Below, in pieces: positions 1 through 8,611 of a DNA stretch of 64,000 bases. Made by a program: the position numbers and the translations under genes. The stretch is from contig NZ_FODN01000001.1 of assembly GCF_900110375.1 (NCBI RefSeq), positions 558,001 to 622,000 of the forward strand, read 5' to 3'. Position 1 is the first letter of the stretch. Each line of letters opens with the position of its first letter. This stretch comes from Flavobacterium sinopsychrotolerans (GTDB lineage: Bacteria > Bacteroidota > Bacteroidia > Flavobacteriales > Flavobacteriaceae). The notes below the pieces were generated by a model. It saw only the letters and a list, made by a program, of their open reading frames with translations. It had not been told where the DNA came from and made no database searches.

Positions 1-197
1 ATGTATTTCCTGAACCACCCAGTCCAAAAGATATTCCCAATTGTAATTTGAATGGTGTATTGGGTACACTTCCAGGAATCATTGGTACTATGATGGCGCA
101 TGAAACTTTGAAACTAATTATGGATTTACCAATATTGAAAAATGAATTAATTCTTTTTAACACACTGGATTGGAGTTTTAAAAAATTAAGATTTTAA
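1..197 (+). CDS. C-terminal end of a ThiF/MoeB/HesA-family adenylyltransferase (partial)
   Basis: The reading frame is open from the left edge and stops with TAA at 195-197, giving about 65 residues, so the 5' part lies outside the window. The visible part carries GVLGTLPGIIGTMMAHETLK, typical of the end of the E1-like ThiF/MoeB adenylation domain, where a helix follows the crossover loop. Family members adenylate the C-terminus of ThiS or MoaD for thiamine or molybdopterin sulfur transfer; which applies here cannot be told. The short tail after the helix (to KKLRF) suggests no rhodanese domain. It converges on aat with 3 bases between the stop codons. Confidence 0.7.
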   Translation, partial: VFPEPPSPKDIPNCNLNGVLGTLPGIIGTMMAHETLKLIMDLPILKNELILFNTLDWSFKKLRF

Positions 198-200
198 GTG

Positions 201-839
201 TTATTTGCTTTTCAATATTTCCATAAAATCGATTCTGTCAATTTCCCTGCAACCCAAACTTTCAAGATGTGGATTATAAACTTGGCAATCCAGCAATTTA
301 TAATTAGCTACCTTTAATTGGTTCACCAAAGCTATAAAAGCCACTTTGGAAGCATTCGAAACTTTAGAAAACATACTTTCACCACAAAAAACATGACCTA
401 AATCAATTCCATATAAACCACCAACCAAAACCTCATCTTGCCAAACTTCGACTGATTTAGCTATTCCTAATTCGTGCATTTTACAATAGGCTTCAATCAT
501 GTCATTCGTAATCCAAGTTCCGTTTTGACCGTCACGTTCTATGTTTTGGCAATTAGAAATCACATCCCTAAAATTCTCATTGAAAGTGACTGTGAAAATA
601 TTTCTATTCAGAATGTTTCGCATGCTTTTAGAAATAATCAATTCATCTAGAAATAAAACCATTCTGGGATTTGGTGACCACCACATAATGGGTTCACCAT
701 TTTCAAACCACGGAAAGATTCCACTTTTGTAGGCAAGTAGCAATCGTTCCGGAGATAAATTACCTCCAATGGCTAAAATTCCATCGCGATTGGCTTGGTC
801 AACAGGAGGAAAAAATAAATCTGGAGATAAATAATACAT
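201..839 (-). CDS. aat: Leucyl/phenylalanyl-tRNA--protein transferase
   Basis: The 212-residue product is full length for Aat, the cytosolic enzyme that moves Leu or Phe from aminoacyl-tRNA to N-terminal Lys or Arg of proteins and so marks them for ClpS/ClpAP degradation. Family hallmarks are the N-terminal FPPVDQANRDGILAIGG stretch, YKSGIFPWF and MWWSPNPRMVL, and further on GESMFSKVSNASKVA and the C-terminal DCQVYNPHLESLG. The start MYYLSPD fits the family. It is transcribed alone, converging on the ThiF-like gene. The identification is firm. Confidence 0.95.
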   Translation of the reverse strand: MYYLSPDLFFPPVDQANRDGILAIGGNLSPERLLLAYKSGIFPWFENGEPIMWWSPNPRMVLFLDELIISKSMRNILNRNIFTVTFNENFRDVISNCQNIERDGQNGTWITNDMIEAYCKMHELGIAKSVEVWQDEVLVGGLYGIDLGHVFCGESMFSKVSNASKVAFIALVNQLKVANYKLLDCQVYNPHLESLGCREIDRIDFMEILKSK

Positions 840-941
840 TTTTCAATTTCAAAAAATAATGGTAATGGCAAAAAATAAAAAAGTCAGAAATTCAAGTAAA
901 AACTCAAACTTCTGACTTATAAATTCTAACTTTTTTATCTC

Positions 942-1319
942 TTAGAATGGTAAATCGTCAGCTTCTTCTTCGTTTAGGTTTGTTGCTGGTGCAAAAGCTT
1001 CAGCAGCCGGCATTGGAGGCATTTGTGCAGAAGTCGCTTCAGTAGCTACTCTTTCTACTCTCCATCCTTGAATTGCATTAAAATATTTAGTCACTCCTTG
1101 TGGGTCAACCCATTCGCGTCCTCTTAAATTGATTGAAACTTTAACTGCTTCTCCTACTTTGAAACTATTCAATAAATCACATTTATCTTGTACAAATTCT
1201 ACTAAAATATGTTGTGGATATTGCTCTTCAGTGGTTACTACCAATTCTCTTTTCAAGAAACTTCCGCTTCCCACATTTTTTGCATCCCCAAGCATTTTAA
1301 TTTTTCCTGTAACTTCCAT
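942..1319 (-). CDS. DUF3127 OB-fold-like protein with SSB-type acidic tail
   Basis: This 125-residue protein belongs to the small DUF3127 family common in Bacteroidota. Residues 1-90 look like a single OB-type beta barrel (MEVTGKIKMLGDA..., then GREWVDPQGVTKYFNAIQGWRVE). A flexible Ala/Pro/Met-rich linker follows, and the last residues are EEEADDLPF. That ending matches the C-terminal acidic peptide through which bacterial SSB recruits partners; the true Ssb at 28246 ends in NDLPF. A single-strand DNA or SSB-partner role is inferred, not shown. The gene lies 32 bases downstream of the flavin reductase-like gene and may be cotranscribed with it. Confidence 0.8.
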   Translation of the reverse strand: MEVTGKIKMLGDAKNVGSGSFLKRELVVTTEEQYPQHILVEFVQDKCDLLNSFKVGEAVKVSINLRGREWVDPQGVTKYFNAIQGWRVERVATEATSAQMPPMPAAEAFAPATNLNEEEADDLPF

Positions 1320-1351
1320 CTTCGTTGTTTTTAATGTTATTTATATTATTA

Positions 1352-2233
1352 TTATTTTGCTAAAAGCACTTTCCAAGCCGATAAAACATCATTATCATCC
1401 AGATATTTTTTTGCTGCCAAGTGTACTTTTTGCTGATCGTCAGCGCTTAAAACTCCTTTTACTGCAAAATTCTGTTGTACAAATATACTAACTTCTTCCA
1501 ATGTAGGCAAGGCTTCTACATTCCCCAACATGCCTAAATCATTTCCGTTAAAAACTGGACTTTCTTTTACAAAATTTGGAATGGCATCCACTCCTATTCC
1601 TAATGTAGACAATGGTTTTGGTACTTCAAAAAGACCTTGGTTTGATCTCGAATACCAATTACCTCCTAATCTGGAAACTAAATCGATTTTATATTGGTCA
1701 ATAGCTCCATTATCGTCTAAAACAGATTCGTCAATATGAATTCGAACGACTTCACAAAGCACTAAATTCCCTGCACCACCTTCTGTTCCAAGCGGAATAA
1801 TCTGAGTGACTTTGCATTCAAATTGAACCGGTGATTCTTTTACTCGAAAGGGTTTCACCACCTCTGAAGCAATGGGAGTCAAGCCTGATTTTAAAAACTC
1901 ATCCACACCATCAGCATACTCTGTACTCGCCAGAGAAATTTGTTGTACCATGTCATAATTCACCACATTAATGACTACTTCCCTAGTTGCTTCCGCATTG
2001 ATTAACGTGTGTTTTATTGAATTGTCACGAACGCGTCTCGCCGGTGAAAATATCAAAATCGGGGGATTTGCACTGAACACATTAAAGAAACTGAAAGGCG
2101 ATACATTAGGATTCCCTTCCGCATCCATAGTACTGGCAAAAGCAATGGGTCTTGGCCCAACAGAACTCTGCAGATAACCTTGTAATTTTGCCGTTTCAAT
2201 GCTTTTTGGATCAATCGTAATCATATATTTCAA
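1352..2233 (-). CDS. Flavin reductase-like domain protein
   Basis: The 293-residue product has the FMN-binding split-barrel flavin reductase-like domain in residues 10-210, with SSVGPRPIAFASTMDAEG near the N-terminus and NVSPFSFFNVFSANPPIL, the usual FMN-contacting segment. The remaining 80 residues form a helical extension. Relatives bind FMN and act as flavin or ferric reductases, or as reductase partners of monooxygenases; the substrate is unknown. MITIDPKS three codons downstream is an alternative start. No partner monooxygenase is nearby. Confidence 0.8.
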   Translation of the reverse strand: MKYMITIDPKSIETAKLQGYLQSSVGPRPIAFASTMDAEGNPNVSPFSFFNVFSANPPILIFSPARRVRDNSIKHTLINAEATREVVINVVNYDMVQQISLASTEYADGVDEFLKSGLTPIASEVVKPFRVKESPVQFECKVTQIIPLGTEGGAGNLVLCEVVRIHIDESVLDDNGAIDQYKIDLVSRLGGNWYSRSNQGLFEVPKPLSTLGIGVDAIPNFVKESPVFNGNDLGMLGNVEALPTLEEVSIFVQQNFAVKGVLSADDQQKVHLAAKKYLDDNDVLSAWKVLLAK

Positions 2234-2396
2234 AATTTACTTAAGATACAAAAGTAGACAAATCGATTCAGTTTTTGAAGTAGAAGTCCCAATTAGAATA
2301 AAATTATGTGTGGATTTATTCTAAAAAAAATTCTTTGACTAAAACTAAAATACTACAGCATTTATTTCGTTATATTTATCATTCAAATTTTCATTT

Positions 2397-3545
2397 ATGC
2401 AGTTTTCTGAAAGAAGAAATACAACCCGTTGGATTATAATTTTCGCCTCTTTTTTAATCATTTCACTGATACTTTGGAACACCTACACCTTTTTTCAAAT
2501 CTTCAAAAATGAAGAACGATTAAAAATGAATCTTTGGGCACAAGCTCAAAAAACACTGATTAACGCAGGTGAAAATACAGATGTTGAACTTCCACTGCAA
2601 ATTTTCAGTGACAATACTTCGATTCCTATTATACTTACAGAGAATGACAGCATCATAAACACCGTGAACATTGATGAAGTTATTGTAAAAAACAATAAAA
2701 AAGCAGTCGCATTTTTACATGATTTAAAAAGTGAAAACGAGCCCATCGTCATTGAATATGTTCCGGGAAAATTTCAAAAACTCTATTATGGAAACTCGGC
2801 TTTACTGAATAAATTAAAATATTATCCCGTTGCTTTAGTGCTAATTATTGTACTTTTTGGCGGTTTAGTTTACAATTTTTATCGAAGTACCAAAATGGCA
2901 ACGCAAAACAAACTTTGGGCCGGAATGGCGAAAGAAACTGCACACCAAATAGGAACTCCGCTTTCTTCCTTGATTGGCTGGGTCGAACTATTGAAATCTG
3001 AAAATGTGGACGAAAGCACCACTTTTGAAATTGAAAAAGATATTGAGCGTTTGCAAACCATAACCGATCGTTTCTCCAAAATAGGTTCAGAACCCAAATT
3101 AGAGAATAAAGACATCGTTGCAGAAACCTTTCAATCCTACGACTATTTACAATCCCGATTCTCCAAACAAATTGAGTTTTCGTTCAAAGCGCCAAAAGCT
3201 CCTATTATAGTGTCTCTCAATCCCACACTTCACAGTTGGACCATTGAGAATTTGGTGAAAAATGCCATCGATGCCATGAAAGGAAAAGGGAAATTAGCAC
3301 TTGAAATTGAGCAAGAAGGTGATTCTGTAAAAATAAATGTTTCCGATACAGGAAACGGAATTCAAAAAAAACAATTCAAAAGCATTTTTGAACCTGGTTT
3401 TACCACCAAAAAAAGAGGTTGGGGATTAGGACTTTCATTAACCAAAAGAATCGTGGAAGAATACCATAAAGGAACCATAAAAGTGCTGAATTCCGAAATT
3501 GGAAAAGGAACAACGATGCAAGTTAGTTTTAAAAAAGTAATTTAG
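2397..3545 (+). CDS. Membrane sensor histidine kinase, orphan
   Basis: The 382-residue protein has a membrane segment at about 11-30, a roughly 110-residue extracytoplasmic sensor region, a second membrane segment at about 142-162, then a HisKA-like dimerisation domain and an HATPase domain. The phospho-acceptor is probably His183 in KETAHQIGTPLSSL, an H-box variant with HQIGTPL instead of HELRTPL. The N-box (ENLVKNAIDAM) and G-boxes (DTGNGI, GWGLGLSL) are intact, so it should be active. No response regulator adjoins it, so its partner is elsewhere. Its stop overlaps the end of the convergent transglutaminase-like gene by 4 bases. Confidence 0.88.
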   Translation: MQFSERRNTTRWIIIFASFLIISLILWNTYTFFQIFKNEERLKMNLWAQAQKTLINAGENTDVELPLQIFSDNTSIPIILTENDSIINTVNIDEVIVKNNKKAVAFLHDLKSENEPIVIEYVPGKFQKLYYGNSALLNKLKYYPVALVLIIVLFGGLVYNFYRSTKMATQNKLWAGMAKETAHQIGTPLSSLIGWVELLKSENVDESTTFEIEKDIERLQTITDRFSKIGSEPKLENKDIVAETFQSYDYLQSRFSKQIEFSFKAPKAPIIVSLNPTLHSWTIENLVKNAIDAMKGKGKLALEIEQEGDSVKINVSDTGNGIQKKQFKSIFEPGFTTKKRGWGLGLSLTKRIVEEYHKGTIKVLNSEIGKGTTMQVSFKKVI

Positions 3546-4714
3546 TTTAACGGAACACCAAACCAGGTAACTTTAGAGAACATCGTTTTTCTGACTATTT
3601 TAGACTTACTCAAATAATTTTTTACAAACAAGGAATGTTCTTCGGCTTGCGCCAAAGCTGCTCCTATTGATTTTTTAATGGATGACACATTAGATGCATT
3701 TTGACTGCCAACAGAACCTACACTGTAAATATTGTTCTGGCAATTGACCAGTTTCTCTTTTGGTGTTTCAATCATGCTGCTAATTTCATCATCTGATAAA
3801 GCAGGTTTGAACTTATTGTTTCTGTAATGAATAAAATCATTCAACAGGACAACTGCCAGATTCATTTCATTCACAATAGCATTCAATTTTTCAATATTGG
3901 TATTTTGTCGCAAATAAGTCAACTGTTGCTTTTTTCCTTCATAACGCTCCAAAATCATGGCGTTTTTCAATCCATTTTTCTCTATTCTTTCTGCCGAAGC
4001 AAATAATTGATCCGCTTCAGACAAAGCATTGTATTTGATGATTTCTTTCTCAAAATCAAAGTATTTCTTCGTTTTATTGATTTGAATTTTCCCTTCATAA
4101 AACTCAGTATTGGTAATAGGATAATTCGAAAATTGCCACAAATAATCAAATGGAATGTGGGAAGAAATTATTGTAGCAGGAACTGCCTTAAAATAATAAT
4201 TGTTTATTTTTTTAGAAAACCTACCATTATTTACATAACCGGAACCCCAAGTTGGATCAAATATATACCACTTTTTATCAACTTTTGCAGCGACCCAAGC
4301 GTGAGCTAATTCACTTACTTTTCCGTTTTGCTTTGTATAGCCTTCAATTATATAGGATTGAATTCCTATTTTTTGCGAAAGCTCATTGAAAACCACTGCA
4401 TAATGAATACAAACCCCTTTATTAGTTCTTAACGTCTTTGCAATTTGTTCCTGTTCGGTTTCATTGAAATTTACGGAAAACATATTAGCAACATCATAGC
4501 TGATAGTTGATGCCGTCCAATAAAAAACCGCCCTGATTTTATCTGTTTCTGTTTTAAAATTAGCGTTAATGTAGTTTGCAATTGCTTGTGTAGAAGTTGT
4601 TGCATTTGCAGGAATTGCCGCCATTTTAGTATCAACCAAAGCGTATCCGGAATTTGCTTGTCCAAAACTCAGCAAGAAAAAAAAGAGAGAAAATAACAAA
4701 AAAATGTTTTTCAT
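3542..4714 (-). CDS. Exported transglutaminase-like domain protein
   Basis: I place the start at 4714 (MKNIFLLFSLFFFLLSFG) because it gives a clean signal peptide; the frame is open upstream to an ATG at 4762, but that adds 16 residues without signal-peptide character. The mature protein has a transglutaminase/protease-like core with an apparent catalytic triad: Cys102 in NKGVCIHYA, His138 in ELAHAWV and Asp153 in YIFDPTWGSGY. The C-terminal 200 residues are a helical extension of unknown role. Relatives in Bacteroidota are periplasmic or surface cysteine proteases or cross-linkers; the substrate is unknown. Confidence 0.8.
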   Translation of the reverse strand: MKNIFLLFSLFFFLLSFGQANSGYALVDTKMAAIPANATTSTQAIANYINANFKTETDKIRAVFYWTASTISYDVANMFSVNFNETEQEQIAKTLRTNKGVCIHYAVVFNELSQKIGIQSYIIEGYTKQNGKVSELAHAWVAAKVDKKWYIFDPTWGSGYVNNGRFSKKINNYYFKAVPATIISSHIPFDYLWQFSNYPITNTEFYEGKIQINKTKKYFDFEKEIIKYNALSEADQLFASAERIEKNGLKNAMILERYEGKKQQLTYLRQNTNIEKLNAIVNEMNLAVVLLNDFIHYRNNKFKPALSDDEISSMIETPKEKLVNCQNNIYSVGSVGSQNASNVSSIKKSIGAALAQAEEHSLFVKNYLSKSKIVRKTMFSKVTWFGVPLN

Positions 4715-4813
4715 AGTATATAATGTAGGCTTCATAAAGTAGAAAAGGGAACAGGTTTGCACCTATTCCCTTTTTAACGAAAACCATACCAAATTATTTT
4801 ATTTTAAAAATTA

Positions 4814-5203
4814 TTATAAATTGGTTTTTATACTTGCCGCCAAAGCTTCAAATTGTTCTTTGGACAGCGATACTTTATTTTGAAAACGCATTTCATCCAT
4901 TTCATTCAACGGAATCAAATGAACGTGCGCATGAGGAACTTCAAGTCCTACAACTGCAATTCCGATTCGTTTACACGGAACCGTTTTTTCAAGAGCAACT
5001 GCTATTTTCTTAGAAAACTGCATCAGCCCGATATACAAATCATCTTCCATCTCAAAAATCTTATTTATTTCTTTTTTTGGAATACAAAGTGTGTGTCCTT
5101 TTGCATTTGGATTTACATCCAAAAAGGCCAAGAAATTTTCATCCTCTGCGATTTTGTAACAGGGAATTTCTCCGTTTATAATTTTTGTAAATATACTTGA
5201 CAT
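4814..5203 (-). CDS. HIT-family nucleotide hydrolase
   Basis: The 129-residue protein is a full-length HIT (histidine triad) protein of the Hint type. The triad His91-x-His93-x-His95 lies in VPHAHVHLIP, and the N-terminal TKIINGEIPCYKIAED and FLDVNPNAKGHTLCIPKK are standard. The enzymes hydrolyse nucleoside phosphoramidates or adenylated compounds in the cytosol. It follows greA by 43 bases on the same strand and is probably cotranscribed with it. Confidence 0.92.
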   Translation of the reverse strand: MSSIFTKIINGEIPCYKIAEDENFLAFLDVNPNAKGHTLCIPKKEINKIFEMEDDLYIGLMQFSKKIAVALEKTVPCKRIGIAVVGLEVPHAHVHLIPLNEMDEMRFQNKVSLSKEQFEALAASIKTNL

Positions 5204-5246
5204 TGTTGAGTTGGTTAATTGATGAATCGGTTAAACCTTTAACTAT

Positions 5247-5723
5247 TTAATCACGAGATATTTCTAAAATTTCAAATTTCAAAACACCATTAGGCACAGT
5301 GATTTCCGCCACTTCTCCTACTGATTTCCCTAATAAACCTTTCCCGATAGGTGAGGTTACTGAGATTTTTCCAGTTTTCAAGTCGGCTTCACTTTCAGCT
5401 ACCAACGTGTATTTCATTTCCATTCCATTGGTTTGGTTTTTGATTTTCACATTAGACAAAACCAATACTTTAGAAACATCAAGATGTGTTTCATCTATTA
5501 ATCTGGCATTAGAATGTACTTCTTCCAGTTTAGCAATACGCATTTCAAGCATTCCTTGTGCTTCCTTAGCCGCATCATATTCGGCATTCTCTGAAAGATC
5601 GCCTTTATCTCTTGCTTCAGCAATATCCGCAGATGCTTTTGGACGCATTACGCTCTTTAAATAATCCAATTCTTCTCTTAATTTTTTTAACCCTTCTGCG
5701 GTGTAATACGATACTGTACTCAT
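5247..5723 (-). CDS. greA: Transcription elongation factor GreA
   Basis: At 158 residues this is a complete Gre factor. The N-terminal coiled coil carries the loop acidic pair in DKGDLSENAEYDAAKE, which reaches the RNA polymerase active site to stimulate transcript cleavage. The C-terminal FKBP-like domain includes SPIGKGLLGKSVGEVAEI. It heads a likely greA-HIT operon. The leader between the predicted promoter and the start codon carries an intrinsic-terminator-like hairpin (described separately), which suggests attenuation. Confidence 0.95.
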   Translation of the reverse strand: MSTVSYYTAEGLKKLREELDYLKSVMRPKASADIAEARDKGDLSENAEYDAAKEAQGMLEMRIAKLEEVHSNARLIDETHLDVSKVLVLSNVKIKNQTNGMEMKYTLVAESEADLKTGKISVTSPIGKGLLGKSVGEVAEITVPNGVLKFEILEISRD

Positions 5724-5749
5724 AACTTCATCATTTATATAAATAGAAA

Positions 5750-5771
5750 AAATCCCATCAGGACGGGATTT
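5750..5771 (-). terminator. Terminator-like hairpin inside the greA leader
   Basis: Read on the minus strand, a 7-bp stem (AAATCCC paired with GGGATTT, 8-base loop) is followed by a run of five T. It sits between the predicted -7 element (5779-5786) and the greA start at 5723, so it would end transcripts in the leader before the gene. Confidence 0.55.
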
Positions 5772-5778
5772 CTTTCCA

Positions 5779-5786
5779 CAAAGATA
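5779..5786 (-). promoter_or_regulatory. Predicted greA promoter -7 element
   Basis: The minus strand reads TATCTTTG, a perfect match to the Bacteroidota -7 consensus TAnnTTTG, 55 bases upstream of the greA start. No convincing TTG -33 element was found at the right spacing. Confidence 0.5.
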
Positions 5787-5885
5787 CTATTATTATTTTT
5801 TCGTCTATAAATATATGTTAATCATATATAATTCAAAGTTAAATAAATTAAATTTGTTTCACTAATACTTTGACACTATTTTAAA

Positions 5886-6299
5886 ATGAAAAAACACACA
5901 ATCCTTTTCCTTATTATTCCTTTACTTTTTTCATGTAGTGATTCTGATTTCAACAATACAAATCCATTTGTCCCTAATTACAGTTTCACAGTAGATATCA
6001 ATATGAACTTGCCTGAATACTCTAATCTTAAATTCGTTAGTAATGCTGTTTATGTTCCTGGAATTGGCGCACGGGGCATTATTGTTTTTAATACTGGTAG
6101 CGGCTACAATGCTTTTGATGCTGCTTGTCCCAATCAAGCTATAAGTTCCTGCTCTACCATGACCATAAATGGAATAAATGCCGTTTGCGGCTGTGACAGT
6201 AAAGAATATAATTTATTTACAGGACAGGGAACTTTACAATATCCAATGAAGCAATATCGGGTTCAGGTAAATGGAACGTCACTTCGGGTTTATAATTAA
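5886..6299 (+). CDS. Lipoprotein with a degenerate Rieske-like fold
   Basis: The 137-residue product starts with a lipoprotein signal (LLFSC, lipidated Cys17) and then shows the pattern of a Rieske domain: an IIVFNTGSGYNAFDAACPN segment, a second Cys cluster NAVCGCDSKEYNLFTGQG, and a C-terminal hairpin YRVQVNGTSLRVYN. The classical ligands are CxH and CxxH. Here the first histidine is Asn83 (C81-P-N), the second box is C101-G-C103-D with no histidine, and an extra Cys89 is present. A normal 2Fe-2S Rieske cluster is therefore unlikely. It is monocistronic with its own terminator. Function unknown. Confidence 0.75.
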   Translation: MKKHTILFLIIPLLFSCSDSDFNNTNPFVPNYSFTVDINMNLPEYSNLKFVSNAVYVPGIGARGIIVFNTGSGYNAFDAACPNQAISSCSTMTINGINAVCGCDSKEYNLFTGQGTLQYPMKQYRVQVNGTSLRVYN

Positions 6300-6302
6300 A
6301 CC

Positions 6303-6336
6303 AAAAAATCCTGACAGGTAAACCATCAGGATTTTT
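6303..6336 (+). terminator. Intrinsic terminator after the Rieske-like lipoprotein
   Basis: A 10-11 bp stem (AAAAATCCTGA with TCAGGATTTTT) ends in a T run just after the stop codon. A-rich and T-rich flanks on both sides could let it act for the convergent TonB receptor gene too. Confidence 0.75.
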
Positions 6337-6358
6337 CTCATTATAACTAAACAAGATT

Positions 6359-8509
6359 CTAAAACTTCAGTGTCAAACCAGCAAGAAAATTAATTCCCGC
6401 TTGTGGATAATAATACGGATATACATCATACATGTATCCGTTAGAAACGTATCTCTTATCTAAAAAATTATTCACTAAACCCGTCAATACAATTTCTTTG
6501 AAGATGGTTTTTGGCTTAAAAGTGTAGGCAATATTCAAATCATTTACAAAATAATCCGCCAACTTTGCAGCCGGCAATTCGATGTTGTTCATGTATTGTT
6601 CTCCTACAAATTTTTGCAACCATGAAATATGAAGATTTTCAATAGGAGTGTATACCAAAATATTTCCCGCAATAATTGATGGCGAATACGCAATATCTGT
6701 AGTTCCATAATTCTGACCTTCTACCGCTAAATCAGTATTTTTATTAGCACTCAACGTAAAATTAGGACGAATAATCAATTGATCTGTCAACGCTATTTTA
6801 GCATCAACTTCCAGTCCTAAACGATAACTTTTTTCGCTGTTGGAACGTATTGGCGCACCAACATCATCTAAACCTCCCGTTAAAATCAATTGATCTTTAT
6901 AGGCCATATAATACACATTCGAATTGAATTGTACTTTCTCCGCAACGTATCTCCAACCCAATTCAAAGTCATTCAACTTTTCCGGCTTTACGTTTCCGCC
7001 TTCATAATCACTCCTATTGGGTTCGCGATTGGCTCTGGCATACGATAAATAAACGGAATTTCCAGAATTGATCGTATAGGTTAATCCTGTTTTGGGGTTA
7101 AAGAAATTAAAAGTATCATCCACAACTGTTGGCTGGACACCGTTTGCTTTGTAATTCACTGATCTATATTGCAAATCTCCAAATAAACTTAATTGCTCCG
7201 TGATTTGGTAATTGGCTTTCACAAAAATATTTCCATCCGTTTTATTGGCATAGTCATCATAATAGCGATCTTCTAACTCACTCTGAGAAGCATTTCGTGC
7301 CCAAATGACTTTTCCAAAATGGTCGCCTTCATACTTATTCCAACCGCCACCAAAAATCACATCCAGTTTTTCATCTTTATAATTAGCAGAAAATGTAGTT
7401 CCATAGAAATCATTCTCTAACCATTTTTGTCGCACTAAATCCGTTGTTGTAATAGTGCCAATAGGCTGTAATCCGTAATCGGAAAAATCAGCATCTTCTT
7501 TATAGTTTTCATAAAATCCTTTGCCTTTTGTGTAATGCAACGCAAAATTTGTACTCCAGTTTTCTGATATTTTTTCGTTCCAAAGCAATTGTGAGTGATC
7601 TTGCTGGTAATTATCGGTTTCATTGTCATAAAAACGAGCATTTCCTTGTTCGTCCGTGAAAGCACCTGCTGAATTAAACGTTCGGTCATTTTTTAAGGTT
7701 TCACCATCTATTCCGTTCCAAGACTGATACGTTTTTTCGGTACCACCAAAAACCAATCCTTTTATCAAAGTAGTTTTACCCACATACGTTCCCTGCAGAA
7801 AATACGATTTCAAATCAGATGCTCCACGATCCACAAACCCATCAGACTTGATGGCCGATAAACGTCCCGCAATTTCAAAATGATTGTTCATTAAACCCGT
7901 ACTGAATTTTACGGTGTGTTTCCTGGTATTAAAACTCCCCAAAGAGTTGGAAATTTCGCCCGAGCTTTCTTTGGCAAAATTATCAGTTAACATATTTAAA
8001 CTGGCACCAAAAGCGCCTGCTCCATTAGTAGAAGTTCCTACACCGCGTTGCAATTGCAAACTCTCCACTGAAGATGCAAAATCCGGCATATTCACCCAGA
8101 ACGTTCCATGACTTTCGGAATCATTGTAAGGAATTCCGTTGATGGTAACGTTCACTCTCGTTGCATCGCTACCACGAACCCGAATTCCGGTGTATCCCAC
8201 ACCATTTCCAGCATCAGAGGTCGTAACAACTGACGGTAAATAATTCATCAGAATAGGAATATCCTGTCCTAAATTTCGGAATTTGATTTCCTTTTTGTCT
8301 AAATTACTGAAACTTACCGGCGTTTTTGTGGTAACACGTACTGCAGAAACCAAAACTTCATCAAGTTGGTTTACTTTAGTGGTGTCTTTGACTTGAGAAA
8401 ACGAGATAAAAGATGCAAGAAAAAAGACAGAAGACATATAATATGTCAGATTCTTGGGCTTTAAGACTTTGAGACTTTGAGACTTTGTAACTGTAATAAA
8501 AGTATTCAT
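6359..8509 (-). CDS. TonB-dependent outer-membrane receptor under TPP riboswitch control (probable thiamine receptor)
   Basis: The 716-residue protein has a TonB box-like segment near LDEVLVSAVR, a plug domain (NYLPSVVTTSDAGNG, GIRVRGSDATRVNVTINGIP, VESLQLQRGVGTSTNGAGAFG) and a beta barrel of about 500 residues ending in Phe (GLTLKF). There is no carboxypeptidase-like N-terminal domain. The start is uncertain: ATG at 8509 adds 24 residues partly encoded by a 9-bp tandem repeat, while ATG at 8437 leaves a signal peptide without basic residues. A TPP riboswitch lies in the leader, and receptors with this control in Bacteroidota are assigned to thiamine or its precursors. The substrate is thus inferred from regulation. 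Confidence 0.85.
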   Translation of the reverse strand: MNTFITVTKSQSLKVLKPKNLTYYMSSVFFLASFISFSQVKDTTKVNQLDEVLVSAVRVTTKTPVSFSNLDKKEIKFRNLGQDIPILMNYLPSVVTTSDAGNGVGYTGIRVRGSDATRVNVTINGIPYNDSESHGTFWVNMPDFASSVESLQLQRGVGTSTNGAGAFGASLNMLTDNFAKESSGEISNSLGSFNTRKHTVKFSTGLMNNHFEIAGRLSAIKSDGFVDRGASDLKSYFLQGTYVGKTTLIKGLVFGGTEKTYQSWNGIDGETLKNDRTFNSAGAFTDEQGNARFYDNETDNYQQDHSQLLWNEKISENWSTNFALHYTKGKGFYENYKEDADFSDYGLQPIGTITTTDLVRQKWLENDFYGTTFSANYKDEKLDVIFGGGWNKYEGDHFGKVIWARNASQSELEDRYYDDYANKTDGNIFVKANYQITEQLSLFGDLQYRSVNYKANGVQPTVVDDTFNFFNPKTGLTYTINSGNSVYLSYARANREPNRSDYEGGNVKPEKLNDFELGWRYVAEKVQFNSNVYYMAYKDQLILTGGLDDVGAPIRSNSEKSYRLGLEVDAKIALTDQLIIRPNFTLSANKNTDLAVEGQNYGTTDIAYSPSIIAGNILVYTPIENLHISWLQKFVGEQYMNNIELPAAKLADYFVNDLNIAYTFKPKTIFKEIVLTGLVNNFLDKRYVSNGYMYDVYPYYYPQAGINFLAGLTLKF

Positions 8510-8611
8510 CCGTAAAAAAGATTACGAATAAAAGGGGGAATTATTCCTTTTGTTAAATTAATAAATGATTGTTTCCTATGACAAATAGATAGTGTGCACG
8601 CTATTTTTTTG

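Noticed and set aside
8455..8490. 9-bp tandem repeat (GACTTTGAG units) at the TonB receptor N-terminus as a phase-variation switch
   Set aside because: The unit is a multiple of three, so copy changes would not shift frame, and the repeat is too short to be convincing.
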